Made by a program: the position numbers and the translations under genes. The notes under the pieces were generated by a model. It made no database searches, was not told the origin of the DNA, and worked only from the letters and a program-made list of their open reading frames with translations. Shown here in pieces: positions 41,837 through 52,889 of a stretch of DNA of 64,000 nucleotides (within the stretch, counting starts at the first letter, position 1; every line of letters starts with the position of its first letter). The stretch lies in the NCBI GenBank assembly GCA_039707465.1, contig CM077647.1, positions 171,860,163 through 171,924,162 on the forward strand, in the 5' to 3' direction. This DNA comes from Rhabdophis nuchalis. Lineage: Eukaryota; Chordata; Lepidosauria; Squamata; Natricidae.

Positions 41837-43227
41837 CCTGCTCCCAATTTTATTCCTCCTCCTAATTTTCCTTCATCCTACCTGGGGTTGCTTCTGACCT
41901 TTGTGTTATTTCAAAGGCAAACCTATGATTGGATTCTTCTATTTTGAATCTCTATGACTACCTTGCTAGATGATGCTAGATTCCTTCTCTAGGATACTTG
42001 GTGCCTTTGGGGATGAATTGCTAGTTGCAGAATTTATCTTTATATATATATATATATATATATATTTCTGAAAAGAGATTATATTAATTCAATGCGGCTG
42101 AGACATCTCTGTCAATGAAGCTTCAGGAAATGCACAAAACCCTTTCAGTGGTCCTCAGTAGCACTTGGTGCTTCAGAGCCTCTCCTGGGTGATTGCTAGA
42201 AATGGAGGGTGATGTTCTGTAATTTTGAAGAGAAAATCAGATATATGTTGGAGAAACGGTGAGAGAGACTGGGGTCTTTTTACCATGATGTCCACACCAA
42301 ACCTCTTTCTCCTGCATGATGTGGCCATACCTATTTCCCACATTGTGCTCCATGAACTGAAAATCTTGGTCCCAAATCTTGTTCCCAACCTAAATCCAAG
42401 AAGTGGCCAGGCACTGTGTGTCAATTCTCTTTGGAGTGTGCAAACTTGTGTAGAATTTAAGTGGCTTTGAATGCAGAGCACTTAGTTGGAGACCGCAAAT
42501 ACTCATTTTTGTCTGGAGTTTCTCCAATTCTTCAGGACTGTTTGGCACTTGGTGAAGAACTTATTTTGAGCCGAGCTCATTCCCAAAATAATCGGGAGAA
42601 CCTTCTCTCCATCTCACCCCTAAGTTCATGAGATGTTTTCCTTCTCCATAACACACATTCCCATAAGATTCTATTTCCTTGGACGTGTGAATCACATCCA
42701 AGCTTGATGTGAGAGATTTTTCAGGATGGTGTGTTTAATATGTTGAAAAACAGGTGACGTAGCACCCCAATATGATCAACGGTCTGGAACAGAAACCTAT
42801 GCAATCCAGACGGGATGGTCACCTTTGAAAGATGGGGATGGACTTAAAAAGGAAATCCTCACTTTTAGAACCTCAAAATCATCAGCTGTATCTTCAAGCC
42901 ATGATAACAGGCCCTTTGTCCTTCCAAAGCCAGGGGAGAATCTGGATCAGAACATGATTTAAGGATCCTGCGCAAAATATTTGAGAGTTAGCCCCGTACT
43001 TACGCCCTGCAATTGACCTTCAATCTTGTTTGCGCATTCGTGATTCTAAAAGTATCTTAACGTGAGAAACATCTGGTTGATCTCATCTGGGTTTAGAAGC
43101 TGAATGAGGTCTAGGCTAAGATGCATCTGAATGAGGAACCACCAGGGAATTTTAAAAATAAAAACTTGATAATTGGTTGATGAGAAGTTTGACTTGAAGG
43201 CTTCATCTGAAACTGGTTCTAGTTATA
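41837..43227 (+). other. Probable ABHD4 3' UTR or flank, no repeat
   Basis: 1.4 kb with no recognisable repeat apart from a TA run (42040-42066) and no convincing exon. In this repeat-dense window its unique character fits a long 3' UTR. A weak AATAAA lies near 43157. Confidence 0.4.
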
Positions 43228-43471
43228 CCCGTGTTTTCCCGAAAATAAGACAGGGTCTTATTTTCTTTTGACCCCCCCAAAATAAGCACTTGCTCTTATT
43301 TTCGGGGAGGTCTTATTATTTTTGAGGTGCGGGAGGCTGTGAGCGTGGTCACCTCGTGGCTGCTGCTGCTGTGTTGAAATATTTTCAGGGGAGGGCTTAT
43401 TTTACCGCATGCGCTCAAAAGCCTGATTGGGCTTATTATCCAGGGAGGTCTTATTTTCAGGGAAACAAGGG
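43228..43471. mobile_element. TA-flanked MITE (TTCCCGAAAATAAGAC family)
   Basis: Inverted ends CCCGTGTTTTCCCGAAAATA and TATTTTCAGGGAAACAAGGG with TA on both sides. A partial relative is at 63637-64000. Confidence 0.78.
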
Positions 43472-43723
43472 TATTTGCTATATTTGAATTCCACCACCAA
43501 ACCATGAGCCTACTGGGCCAAATCATCCATGTGGGACACTCCAGCTTTAGGAAAAGGTGGATCTTGCAGGTCAGCAGACGTAAAAGTGAACTGGGGACAG
43601 ATGGAGAAGAAAGAAACCGGTCAGAATCTGATCATCTCTGGTCCATGGAAGCTTCCTAGAAGATGTTCATACCTCTCGTGAAATCCACCGCACCACCTCA
43701 AACTAACTGCTCTTTCCTAACAG

Positions 43724-43816
43724 GGCTGGATATCCCTAATGGCTGGGAAGTATGGGTGTTGGACTCTGAACGCCAACATGGAGGCTTGGCCAAGATGGAA
43801 AAGGTCACGCCGAGAA
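43724..43816 (+). other. Candidate exon, unproven
   Basis: A good acceptor (CTCTTTCCTAACAG) and a donor-like GTAAAG enclose 93 nt open in two frames (one reads LDIPNGWEVWVLDSERQHG). I do not recognise the product. It may be an exon of the gene ending at 57520, or a chance open stretch in the ABHD4 3' region. Confidence 0.2.
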
Positions 43817-44124
43817 GTAAAGTGTTCTTTTTCAACTTGGTTTGCTTCTCTTTTGCGTTCCTGTTAAATTTGTCGGTTGGAACCTCTACCCTGCTTAGAT
43901 GAAGTTTTAATGGAGGTAGGGTGCAAAAAACAGTTTGAAGTCCAGGGAGTCTGTGAAGCTGACATTATTCGGACAAAGAAGCAAATGGATTGGCTTCTGG
44001 AGCATTGTTAACACAATTTCTAATTTTGGGCGTAGGTGACAGTCTGAACCGCACCTGATTGACTTCCCAGCAGTGCCATCTCTGGATTTACACTTTCTTT
44101 GTACTAATTTTGTACATTTATTAC

Positions 44125-44130
44125 AATAAA
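44125..44130 (+). terminator. Poly-A signal AATAAA, possible ABHD4 3' end
   Basis: AATAAA is followed by GT/T-rich sequence (CGGTGTGCTTTCTTCTCTGC at about 44183). It lies at the boundary between unique sequence and the CR1-dense block, which fits a transcript end 3.3 kb after the ABHD4 stop. Confidence 0.4.
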
Positions 44131-44269
44131 ACAATTGCTTAAAAAACCCTTGGGGAATAATAGCCTGTCTCTTTGTAAAGCTCGGTGTGCTTTCTTCTCT
44201 GCTTTGTGTACAATGTCCCATTCATTGGATTTAGCGTTTCTCAAATTTAGCAGCTTTTAAGATGTGCAG

Positions 44270-44342
44270 AATAACAAGAGTTGGAAGGGGCCTGGGAGGT
44301 CTTCTAAGCCAATCCCTTCCTTGAGCAGGAGACCCTATTATA
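44270..44342 (-). mobile_element. CR1 tail, older copy
   Basis: GAGTTGGAAGGGGCCTGGGA to GAGACCCTATTA. It continues after the inserted material at about 45655 (CCCTATACCCTTTCAGACAA). Confidence 0.6.
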
Positions 44343-44494
44343 TCAGTGATGGCTAGCTTTTTTGTTGTTGTGTGCCCTCACCCATAATGCAATGCATGCA
44401 CACCACCACCACCACCCTGCGCCCTGCCCCCCTGTGCATGCATGCATGTATGTCGCCCCTCGCGCATGTACATGTGACACTCCTCCACGGCCCA
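44343..44494. repeat. hAT fragment, left copy of a 152-bp duplication
   Basis: More than 90% identical to 45237-45388 (GTGATGGCTAGCTTTTTTG to CGGCCCATTT). Confidence 0.8.
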
Positions 44495-45236
44495 TTTACA
44501 ATATAATACAATACAATAGCAGAGTTGGAAGGGACCTTGTAGGTCTTCTAGTCCAACCCCCTGCGTGGGCAGGAGCCCTTTACCATTTCAGACAAATGGC
44601 TATCTAACATCTTCTTAAAGACTTGCAGTGTTGGGGCATTCACAACTTCTGGAGGCAAGCTGTTCCACTGATTAATTGTTCTAACTGTCAGGAAATTTCT
44701 CCTTAGTTCTAAGTTGCTTCTCTCCTTGATTAGTTTCCACCCATTGCTTCTTGTCCTGCCCCCAGGTGCCTTGGAGAATAGTTTGGCTCCCTCTTCTTTG
44801 TCGGAGATATCTACCCTCTGAGATATCGGAACACTGCTATCATGTCTCCCCTGGTCCTTCTCTTCATCAAACTAGACATACCCAGCTCCTGCAACCGTTC
44901 TTCATACGTTTTAGTCTCCAGTTCCCTAATCATCTTGGTTGCTCTTCTCTGCACTCTTTCCAGAGTCTCCACGTCTTTTCTACATCGTGGCGACCAAAAC
45001 TGTATGCAGTATTCCAAGTGTGGCCTTACCAAGGCACTATACAGTGGCATTAATACTTCACGTGATGTAGATTCTATCCTTCTGTTTATGCAGCCTAGAA
45101 CTGTGTTGGCTTTTTTGGCAACTGCTGCACACTGCTGGCTCATATTTAAATGGTTGTCCACTAGGATTCCAAGATCCCTCTCACAGTTGCTACTATTGAG
45201 CAAGGTACCACCTATACTGTTCCTGTGCAATTATAC
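44495..45236 (-). mobile_element. CR1 fragment with C-terminal coding region
   Basis: The 3' tail is ATACAATACAATAGCAGAG (reversed). Minus frame 44811-45230 encodes the CR1 ORF2 C-terminus ([52 protein letters not shown]). It is 5' truncated at 45236 and sits between two copies of a 152-bp hAT segment. Confidence 0.9.
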
Positions 45237-45655
45237 CAGTGATGGCTAGCTTTTTTGTTGTTGTGTGCCCTCACACATAATGCAATGCATGCACAACACC
45301 ACCACCACCCTGCACCCTGCCCCCCTGTGCATGCATGCATGCATGTCGCCCCTCGCGCATGTGCATGCGACACTCCTCCGCGGCCCATTTTTGGCCTAGC
45401 AGACCTTCCTGAAGCCTCTTGGGACCAAAACTAGGCCGCAGGGGAGTATGCCACTCCCCCATGCTCCCCCCACCCCATGTGCATGTGCCCCACCCACCAG
45501 CATGTGCAGCAGAGACCCGAAAATCAGCTGTCTGGTGGGAGGTGTGCGTGCATGTGTGGTAGAGTTGAGCTAGGGCGATGGCTTGCATACCTGTAGAGAG
45601 GGATCTGCATGCCACCTGTGGCATGCGTGCCATAAGTTTGCCATCATGGCCCTAT
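45237..45655. mobile_element. hAT element, with right copy of the duplication
   Basis: Starts CAGTGATGGCTAGC, ends GTTTGCCATCATGG. The first 152 bp are duplicated at 44343-44494. It originally lay inside an older CR1 copy (flank CCCTATTA/CCCTATAC). Confidence 0.7.
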
Positions 45656-46190
45656 ACCCTTTCAGACAAGTGGTTGTCTAGTCTCTTCTTAAAACCTTCA
45701 ATTATGATTGTCTTTCATTGAGCCCATAATCCCTTGCAGGGTGGAGTCTGGGTAACTGAATGGAGCTGAGTGTTTACTGGCCAGATGTGCTTCCTGTCGC
45801 CAATGCGGAGTTTCATTCAGCAGATATATTCTCATTATGCCTCTAGGCCACCGCACCACTCCTCTTAAAACCTTCAATGAGGGAGCATAATTGGAGTGGA
45901 GAACAATTAACTCATGAAATGACTTCAGATGTTGTGGGTACAACTTCTGAAGGCAAGGCATCCCACTGCTTAATTATTCTCACTGTTAATAAATTTCTCC
46001 TTCGTTCTAGGTTGCTTCTCTCCTTGATTAGTTTTAGTCGGTTGTTTCTTGTCTTGCCTTCTGGTGCTTTGGCAAATAAGTTGACCTCTTTGTGACAGTC
46101 TCTCAAAGATTGGAAGACTGCTGTCATGTCACTCCTAGTCCTCCGAAATTTCTAGACTTGATTCAATCATATCAGTAAGGTTACATTCAC
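45656..46190 (-). mobile_element. CR1 and SINE fragments
   Basis: 45656-45714 and 45860-46150 are reversed CR1; 45715-45858 is a reversed tRNA-type SINE (CTGAGTGTTTACTGGCCAGA) like 59638-59877. Confidence 0.65.
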
Positions 46191-47325
46191 AGGGATGGGA
46201 TAGGATAGGATAGGATAATGGTATCTTGGAGGTCTTCTAGTCCAGCCCCCTGCTCAAGCAGCAGTTCCTATACCACTTCAGAGAAGTATCTATCCAGTCT
46301 CTTCTTAAAAACCTCCAGTGATGAAGCTCCCACAAATTCTGGTGGCGAGCTGTTCCACTAATTAATTGTTTTCACTGTTAGGAAGTTTCTTCTCAATTTC
46401 AGGTTGCTGCTCTCCTTGATTAGTTTCCATCCATTGTTTCTTATCCTGCCCTCTGGTGCTTTGGAAAATAAGTTGACCCTTTGTGGCAGCCTCTCAAATA
46501 CTGGAACGCTGCTATCATGTCTCCCCTAGTCCTTCTTTTCATTGAACTAGACCAGGGGTCTGCAAAGTTGGCTCTTTTAAGGCTGGTGGACTTCAACTCC
46601 CAGAATTCCCCAGCCAGCTGGCTGGGGAATTCTGGGAGTTGAAGTCCACCAGCCTTAAAAGAGCCAACTTTGCAGACCCCTGAACTAGACATACAGGGAC
46701 AGGGATTTTTTAGGAGAAGGGCGGGGTATAAATTTGAAATAATAATACCCAGCTTCTGCAACCTTTCTTCCTATGTTTTAGCCTCCAGTCCCCTAATCAT
46801 CTTTGTTGCTGTTCCCTGCACTCTTCCTAGAATCTCCACATCTTTTTTACACAGTGGTGACCAAAACTGGATGCCGTATTCCAAGTGTGGCCTCACTAAG
46901 GCATTAAAAAGTGGTATTAACACTTCAGGTGATCTTGATTCTATCCCTCTATTTATGCAGCCTAGAACTGTGTTGGCTTTTTTGGCAGCCGTTGCACAAG
47001 GCTGGCTTTAAAGGGTTGTCCACTAGGACTCCAAGATCCCTCTCACTGTACCTGTGCATTTCGTTTTTCTTGCCTAAATGTAGAACCGTACTCTTTTCAC
47101 CCTTGGATTTCATTTTGTTAGAAAGTGCCCAATGTTCAAGTCTGTCAAGATCCTTCTGTATCTTAAGCCTATCTTCTGGAGTGTTGGCTATTCCTGCCAG
47201 CTTGGTGTCATCTGCCATACCCAGTTCCAGCAACCGTTCTTCATATGTTTTAGCCTCCAGGCCTCTAATCATCTTTGTTGCTCTTCTCTGCACTCTTTCT
47301 AGAGTCTCAACATACATGTCTGGTT
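46191..47325 (-). mobile_element. CR1 fragment interrupted by a palindromic hAT and a LINE tail
   Basis: Reversed CR1 from a GGATA tail (46199) through the region encoding the C-terminus ([40 protein letters not shown]). Interrupted at 46553-46682 (hAT) and about 46691-46745 (LINE tail AGAAGGGCGGGGTATAAATT). Confidence 0.82.
46553..46682. mobile_element. Palindromic hAT MITE, copy 3
   Basis: Almost perfect 64-bp arms meeting at AGCCAGCTGGCT with no loop; exact 8-bp duplication AACTAGAC at 46545-46552 and 46683-46690. Confidence 0.92.
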
Positions 47326-47339
47326 GGGGGATTCTGAAA

Positions 47340-47775
47340 TCCAGATATCTGCGGGATCGGATCCTGCCCCATACATCCTCACGGCCGATTCGCTCCCACA
47401 GAGAGGGACTTCTCCGGGTGCCGTCCACTAGACTCTGTCAGCGGGCGACGCCCAGGGGAAGGGCTTTCTCTGTGGTGGGCCCAGCCCTCTGGAACGACCT
47501 TCCCCCCGACATTAGAACAACCACGGACCTCCGCTCCTTCTGTCTAAAATTAAAAACACATCTTTTCTGCTTGGCCGGCCTAGGGTAGTCTCTTTTAGTA
47601 TGGGATTTTAGTAATTTAAATTGGGAATTTTAGAGCAGGGATAATTGTTTAATTTGCCTTTTAGTTATTTATGTATATTTATTGTATTTTTAACTTCCTT
47701 GTGCACCGCTCCGAGTCCCCCCGGGGAGAGGGAGTGGTCTATAAATTAAATTTATTATTATTTATTATTATTATT
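47340..47775 (+). mobile_element. CR1/L2-clade LINE 3' fragment
   Basis: Frame encodes LRDRILPHTSSRPIRSHREG and LWNDLPPDIRTT, then the 3' tail and a TTA microsatellite (47750-47775). Confidence 0.85.
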
Positions 47776-48309
47776 ATCTCTAAGTTGTCAAAGTTGGGAA
47801 ACATCTCAAGAGCATCCAGCTAGTGTATAAAGTAGCTACTCGGAAAGTTTTATAAACTTGCTGCTATTGTTTTGGCATTTCTACACATTTCTAATTCATG
47901 ACTGCCACCCACTGACCTCCTTCTGAAACGACAATCTTTAATTCTTGCAAATGAAGATGTTTAAGAGGTTTAAGACGACTTCAGGCCAAGCTTTCATCAT
48001 CCCACCTACCTCACATGGTTGTTGTGTTAACAAAATGAGGAAGGAACGCTAGGTATATCATCTTGAACTATTGGTAAAAAGAGCGGGAATAAAAATTAAA
48101 ATGAGGGCCGTTGTGTGGGTGGACTCTTTTGGAAAGCCAGAGGAATGGGCTCAACTTTAAATAGACTTTAACTGATCCGGTTTCATGGTTTGTTGCCATG
48201 AAACTTTTATTTGCAACTGTACGTTTTAGCAAAAATCATATGGTCGGTTTGAACCCTCGAGGAATTAAAACATAGCTTTAAGAAAGGCAGAGCCACCAAG
48301 AGCCAGTGG
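47776..48309. other. No recognised feature
   Basis: Unique-looking sequence between repeats; no exon seen. Confidence 0.45.
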
Positions 48310-48499
48310 AGAAAATGTCTCTCAAACATGAAATCGTTTAAATGTGATTGTAGAATTTTATTTTATACTAGCTGTACCCGCCACATGTTGCTGTGGCCCA
48401 GTCTGGTTAAACCTACCTACCTCCTGTATTTCTCCCTCTCCTTCCCTCCCTCCTCTTTTTTCTCCCTCTCTCTCCCTCTCCCTCCTTCCATCCCTCCAG

Positions 48500-49103
48500 G
48501 CGTGGGGGGTGCAGAAGAGGGTCAGCCACAGTGGTGAGGGTGTTCAGAAGAGGGTCAGCCACAGTGGTGGAGGTGTGCAGAAGAGGGTCAGCCACAGTGG
48601 TGAGGGTGTGCAGAAGAGGATCAACCACAATGGTGAGAGGGTGCAGTGGAGGGTCAGCCACAGTGGTGGGAATGTGCAGGAGAGGGTCAGCCACAGTGGT
48701 GGGGGTGTGCAGAAGAGGGTCAACCACAATGGTGAGAGGGTGCAGTGGAGGGTCAGCCACAGCAGTGGGGGGGGGGTGCAGAAGAGAGTCAGCCACAGCA
48801 GTGGAGGTGTGCAGAAGAGAGTCAGCCACAGTGGTGAGGGTGTTCAGAAGAGGGTCAGCCACAGCAGAGGGTCAGCCACATTGGTGGAGGTGTGCAGAAG
48901 AGGGTCAGCCACAGCAGTGGGTGTGTGCAGAAGAGGGTCAGCCACAGCGGTGGGTGTGTGCAGAAGACGGTCAGCCACAGTGGTGGGGGTGTGCAGAAGA
49001 CGGTCAGCCACAGTGGTGGGTGTGTGCAGAAGACGGTCAGCCACAGCGGTGGGTGTGTGCAGAAGACGGTCAGCCACAGTGGTGGGGGTGTGCAGAAGAC
49101 GGC
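48500..49103. repeat. 33-bp minisatellite, about 18 units
   Basis: Unit GTGTGCAGAAGAGGGTCAGC followed by CACAGTGGTGGGG. Because 33 is a multiple of three, several frames stay open on both strands (one of 365 codons), which is an artefact. Confidence 0.95.
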
Positions 49104-49109
49104 AGGCCT

Positions 49110-49400
49110 GGGGCTCAGGGGGGTCAGAAACAATGGCCATGAGTGGCGACGGCAGGCAGGTGGGCCGAGGGGGGTCCGAAACAATGGCCGTGGGCGATGA
49201 CGGCAGGCAGGGGGGCTGGGGGGGTCAGAAACGATGGCAGCGGGCGGCAACAGCAGGCAGGTGGGCCGGGGGGGGTCAGAAACGACGGCGGTGGACGGCG
49301 ACGGCAGTCAGGGGGGCCGGGGGGGTCAGAAACGACGGCCGTGGCCGGCAACGGCATGCAGGGTGGCCGGGCGGGTCAGAAACGGCAGGGGGGTCAGAAA
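49110..49400. repeat. About 50-bp G-rich minisatellite
   Basis: GGGGTCAGAAACGACGGC recurs at about 47-52 bp spacing, six to seven units, with CGACGGCAGGCAGG between. It is contiguous with the 33-bp array. Confidence 0.85.
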
Positions 49401-50000
49401 CGGCGCGTGGTGGCGGCAGCGGAGGAGAGAGTGGTTGCTGAGGATGCGACCGTCGCGGGTATGACACAGACGGCGCATGCATGTGATGTGAGTGGAAAGC
49501 GGCCGGGTGGGAGGGAGGCGAGTGAGCAGAGCCGCAGTTGGACATTTGTGTGGTGTGCAGGTGGCACCGGTGTGCCAGCCACACAATATGTACGTATCAT
49601 TGGTGCTGCACATGTAAAATTTGGTGGCGATTGGTGCAGTCGTTTTGGAGATTAGTGGTTTTGAACAAACTCATCGTTATTTTTTTATTTATATAGACTA
49701 GCTGATAACCCAGCGTTGGCCGGGTATTTATTTATAGAGGGAAAATGTCCGGACCAAATGTAAATTTCAGTGTTGGACCTTCCCCCTTACCAGAGGGAGC
49801 CCCCTTGTGGAGTTCTGTGAAGCCATTACCATGGCAACTCCACTATGCTGTACAGTAGAATCCATTTTAAGGCACAACAGGCTGTATCTTAACAGAACAT
49901 ACACCCTGTGGGGTGTTAGTGGGTATCTTACCCCCACAGTATTTGTTGCCAGAGAGTAAGTCATCTGTGTACCAAGTTTGGTTGAAATTTTTTGAGGCAT

Positions 50001-51084
50001 TCCAGAGTTATGGTATGACCTGAATGACCAAATATCAACTTGTGGCTTACATCCCATGGAAGACATCTAATTGGAACACATTACAAATAATTACAATTTT
50101 AGATCAGTGCATCCCCTCTTGAGCTGCCTGAGTAGACATCAATTCCCAGCATTCTCAGCAATGACTGTGCAGTCTGGGGAACTCTGGGAGCTGAAGTCCA
50201 GACACCTCTAGAATTTACCAAGGTGGAGAAACCTTGACAGTAATATAATGAATATAATATGTCTTTAAACATATAAATGTCTTTTATGAGGAAAAGGGTG
50301 GAGTTTTTTTCTTTCTTTCTTTCATGAGGAGACCCAGGCTCTTCAACCCCTCAAATGCTGGGATCTACTGCCGAAGGTTACGAATCTTTGAGGTAGACTG
50401 TCGAGGCCACCTGAGGCTCTATCACCCCACCAAAAGGTCCACAAGTATCACAGAGGTGCCCTTTTGTTCCCGCCCTTTGTTGCTAAACTGCCATTTGTGG
50501 GATGTTAGGAGGATCCAGAGCCCGGATCACGCGATGTCATTGAATGTGCTTCATTGTGATCCAGTTGAAAATCAAATGACACAAATCTAGTAGCTTGACT
50601 TCTACCCCTCCTCAATCCCACTCTGTTTTAGGGGAGAAGGGGGGTCTCCCAGAAAATGAAGACATCAGCAAGGGAGGGAAGGTGGGTGGGTGGGTTTCCC
50701 CCTTGATCTTATTTCCCCCCCTTTTTTTTTCATTATGAGGTCAGACTGAAGGGGGGGTGAAGGCCATCTCAAAGGCAAGGCCAGCTGAGGTTTCACCTAT
50801 TACTCCAGGAAAAGCCCAGCAGCCTTGGCCCAGGCGGCCCCGGGGGCTGATGGGGAGCGTTCCTTCCCAAGTGGGGCTCAGCCAGGCTGCCTCCTGCGCC
50901 CCGAGAAGGCAAGAGAAACACCCCGAAGTGTTGGACTGCTGTTGGCCAAGGATCTGTTGTGTTGTAAGTGGTTGGGGAGGGAGGAACAAGACCAGTCTTC
51001 CAACTCTAGGGGAAATGGTTTTATTTTATTTTATTTCAGGAGAGGTTGATCTGCGGAACTCACTGCCCCAAGATTTAGGGGGAG
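50001..51084. other. Unassigned stretch
   Basis: No known repeat over most of it. Two open stretches (50324-50590 and 50757-50966) have weak exon-like borders; the second ends at a TTGT/GTAAGT donor. Neither product is recognised. Confidence 0.3.
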
Positions 51085-51776
51085 AGATAATAATACAATA
51101 CAATAGCAGAGTTGGAAGGGAGCTTGTAGGTCTTCTAGTCCAACCCCCTGCGTGGGCAGGAACCTTATACCATTTCAGACAAATGGCTATCTAACATCTT
51201 CTTAAAGACTTCCAGGGTTGGGGCATTCACAACTTCTGGAGGCAAGCTGTTCCAGAGGTTAATTGTTCTAACTGTCAGGAAATTTCTCCTTAGTTCTAAG
51301 TTGCTTCTCTCCTTGATTAGTTTCCACCCATTGCTTCTTGTCCTGCCTCCAGGTGCCTTGGAGAATAGTTTGGCTCCCTCTTCTTTGTGGCACCCTCTGA
51401 GATATCGGAACACTGCTATCATGTCTCCCCTGGTCCTTATCTTCATCAAACTAGACATACCCAGCTCCTGCAACTGTTCTTCATATGTTTTAGCCTCCAG
51501 TCCCTTAATCATCTTTGTTGCTCTTCTCTGCACTCTTTCCAGATTCTCCACGTCTTTTCTACATCGTGGCGACCAAAACTGTATGCAGTATTCCAAGTGT
51601 GGCCTTACCAAGACACTATACAGTGGCATTAACACTTCACGTGATCTAGATTCTATCCCTCTGTTTATGCAGCCTAGAACTGTGTTGCCTTTTTTGGCAG
51701 CTGCTGCACACGGCTGGCTCATATTTAAATGGTTGTCCACTAGGATTCCAAGATCCCTGATTCCAAGATGTGTCAT
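51085..51776 (-). mobile_element. CR1 fragment with C-terminal coding region
   Basis: Same subfamily and tail (ATACAATACAATAGCAGAG) as 44495-45236. The minus frame of 203 codons runs from [19 protein letters not shown] to the end of ORF2 and is intact. Confidence 0.9.
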
Positions 51777-51965
51777 GCATCCCTTTATCTTTATGAATTA
51801 TTTCTTTTTCTGAAAAGAGGGTTGTTGTTGTTTTCATACATGCAGTCACAAATATACATTTCTCATAAATATTGCCAGTTTTATATGTTATCCTTTAACA
51901 TTGAGGATTCCATTCTTCCATTAAGGATAGAATAGTATAACTGAGATTGCTTTCCTGCCATCTCA
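51777..51965. other. No recognised feature
   Basis: Between a CR1 copy and a pyrimidine tract. Confidence 0.5.
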
Positions 51966-52200
51966 TATATCCATCTTGTATTATAACAGCCCTGTTTCTT
52001 CTTCCCCCTCTTTCTCCTTCCCTCCTTTCTTCTCTTCTTTCTTCTTTCCTCCTCTCCTTTCTCTTTTCTTCTTCTCCTTCCTCTCCCCTACTCCTCCCCT
52101 CTCCCTCCCCTTCCTGCCCTCTCTCCTACTCTTACTCCCCCTCCCTTTCTTCCTCTCCTCTCCTTTACCCTTTCTTCTTTCCCTCTCCTTTGTGAATTTT
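51966..52200. repeat. CT-rich pyrimidine tract
   Basis: CTTCC/CTCCC units for about 220 bp. Confidence 0.9.
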
Positions 52201-52559
52201 GATCCTTTACTTATTTCTTCTATATATATATATATGTTTTCGTAGATTTTCACGGGTGTAGGTATGCTGGCATTGCTGGCTTCGGGGATTTTCCCCTGTA
52301 TAAGGCATAGAGATCTCTATGCCTTTAGCCTTCTTCAGCTGGCCATACTCCTTCTACTGGAGTAGACGTAAAATCTAACACATATCTAAAAAATTTCACA
52401 CAGCAGCAAACTAATTGGTTCTCTGGATGATCTCTAGGTTGAGTCGAAGGGCAGAGAGGGATGACATTAAGTCTCCTCCCCTTAAAGGGACCCTTGAACA
52501 GGAGCTGTGAAAACATTCTCTCATATATATATATATATATATATCTCACAGACACAAGC

Positions 52560-52603
52560 CTGCCTGATGATGACAAGTGAGATCTTGTCGAAACGTTGCA
52601 ACA
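52560..52603 (+). ncRNA. Hammerhead-like motif
   Basis: CTGATGA (52564-52570), one extra T, a perfect 6-bp stem II (52572-52577 with 52584-52589, loop TGAGAT), then GAAAC (52590-52594). AACGTT after the core is self-complementary, so stem III could form only between two copies. The extra base and missing loop III make activity doubtful. Confidence 0.4.
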
Positions 52604-52684
52604 ACTTTTCTATGCCTTATACACGGGAAAATCCCCGAAGCCAGCTATGCCAGCATACCTACACCCGTGAAAATCTACGAAAAC

Positions 52685-52689
52685 AAATA

Positions 52690-52745
<56 letters not shown>
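52685..52745. repeat. (TATA)/(TATG)n microsatellite
   Basis: TA run followed by ATGT units. Confidence 0.9.
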
Positions 52746-52746
<1 letters not shown>

Positions 52747-52889
52747 TTGTTTCACAACAACCTGTTATTATTAGGCCCCAATTCTAAAGGTCTCTTCTAA
52801 TTTAATTTATTGATCAGCTCATAAAACTAACATATATATATATATATGTAAGTAGGTAATTATGTATGTATGTATGTATGTATGTATAT

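Larger units (their letters stand above)
48310..50000. mobile_element. Unnamed dispersed repeat carrying two minisatellites
   Basis: Starts with the GGAGAAAATGTCTCTCAAAC block and TACTAGCTGTACCCGCCACA. After the minisatellites it resumes with TTTGGTGGCGATTGGTGCAG and then the CTAGCTGATAACCCAGC segment shared with 21840-22260. Confidence 0.55.
52236..52760. mobile_element. Penelope-like repeat with 75-bp inverted arms
   Basis: 52236-52310 and 52610-52684 are reverse complements with few mismatches (GTTTTCGTAGATTTTCACGG outer end). Between them lie a relative of the 1-110 direct repeat (52385-52500), TA and ATGT microsatellites, and a hammerhead-like motif. Inverted partial terminal repeats are typical of Penelope-like elements. 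Confidence 0.55.

Noticed and set aside
48500..49103. CRISPR-like regular repeats
   Set aside because: Units are contiguous with no unique spacers, and the setting is a vertebrate genome.
48344..49441. 365-codon plus-strand frame and several overlapping frames on both strands
   Set aside because: They lie on 33-bp and roughly 50-bp tandem arrays. All frames remain open because the unit length is a multiple of three and lacks stops.
50324..50966. Two open stretches with exon-like borders
   Set aside because: Borders are weak except one donor, frames are ambiguous and no product is recognisable; not called as exons.
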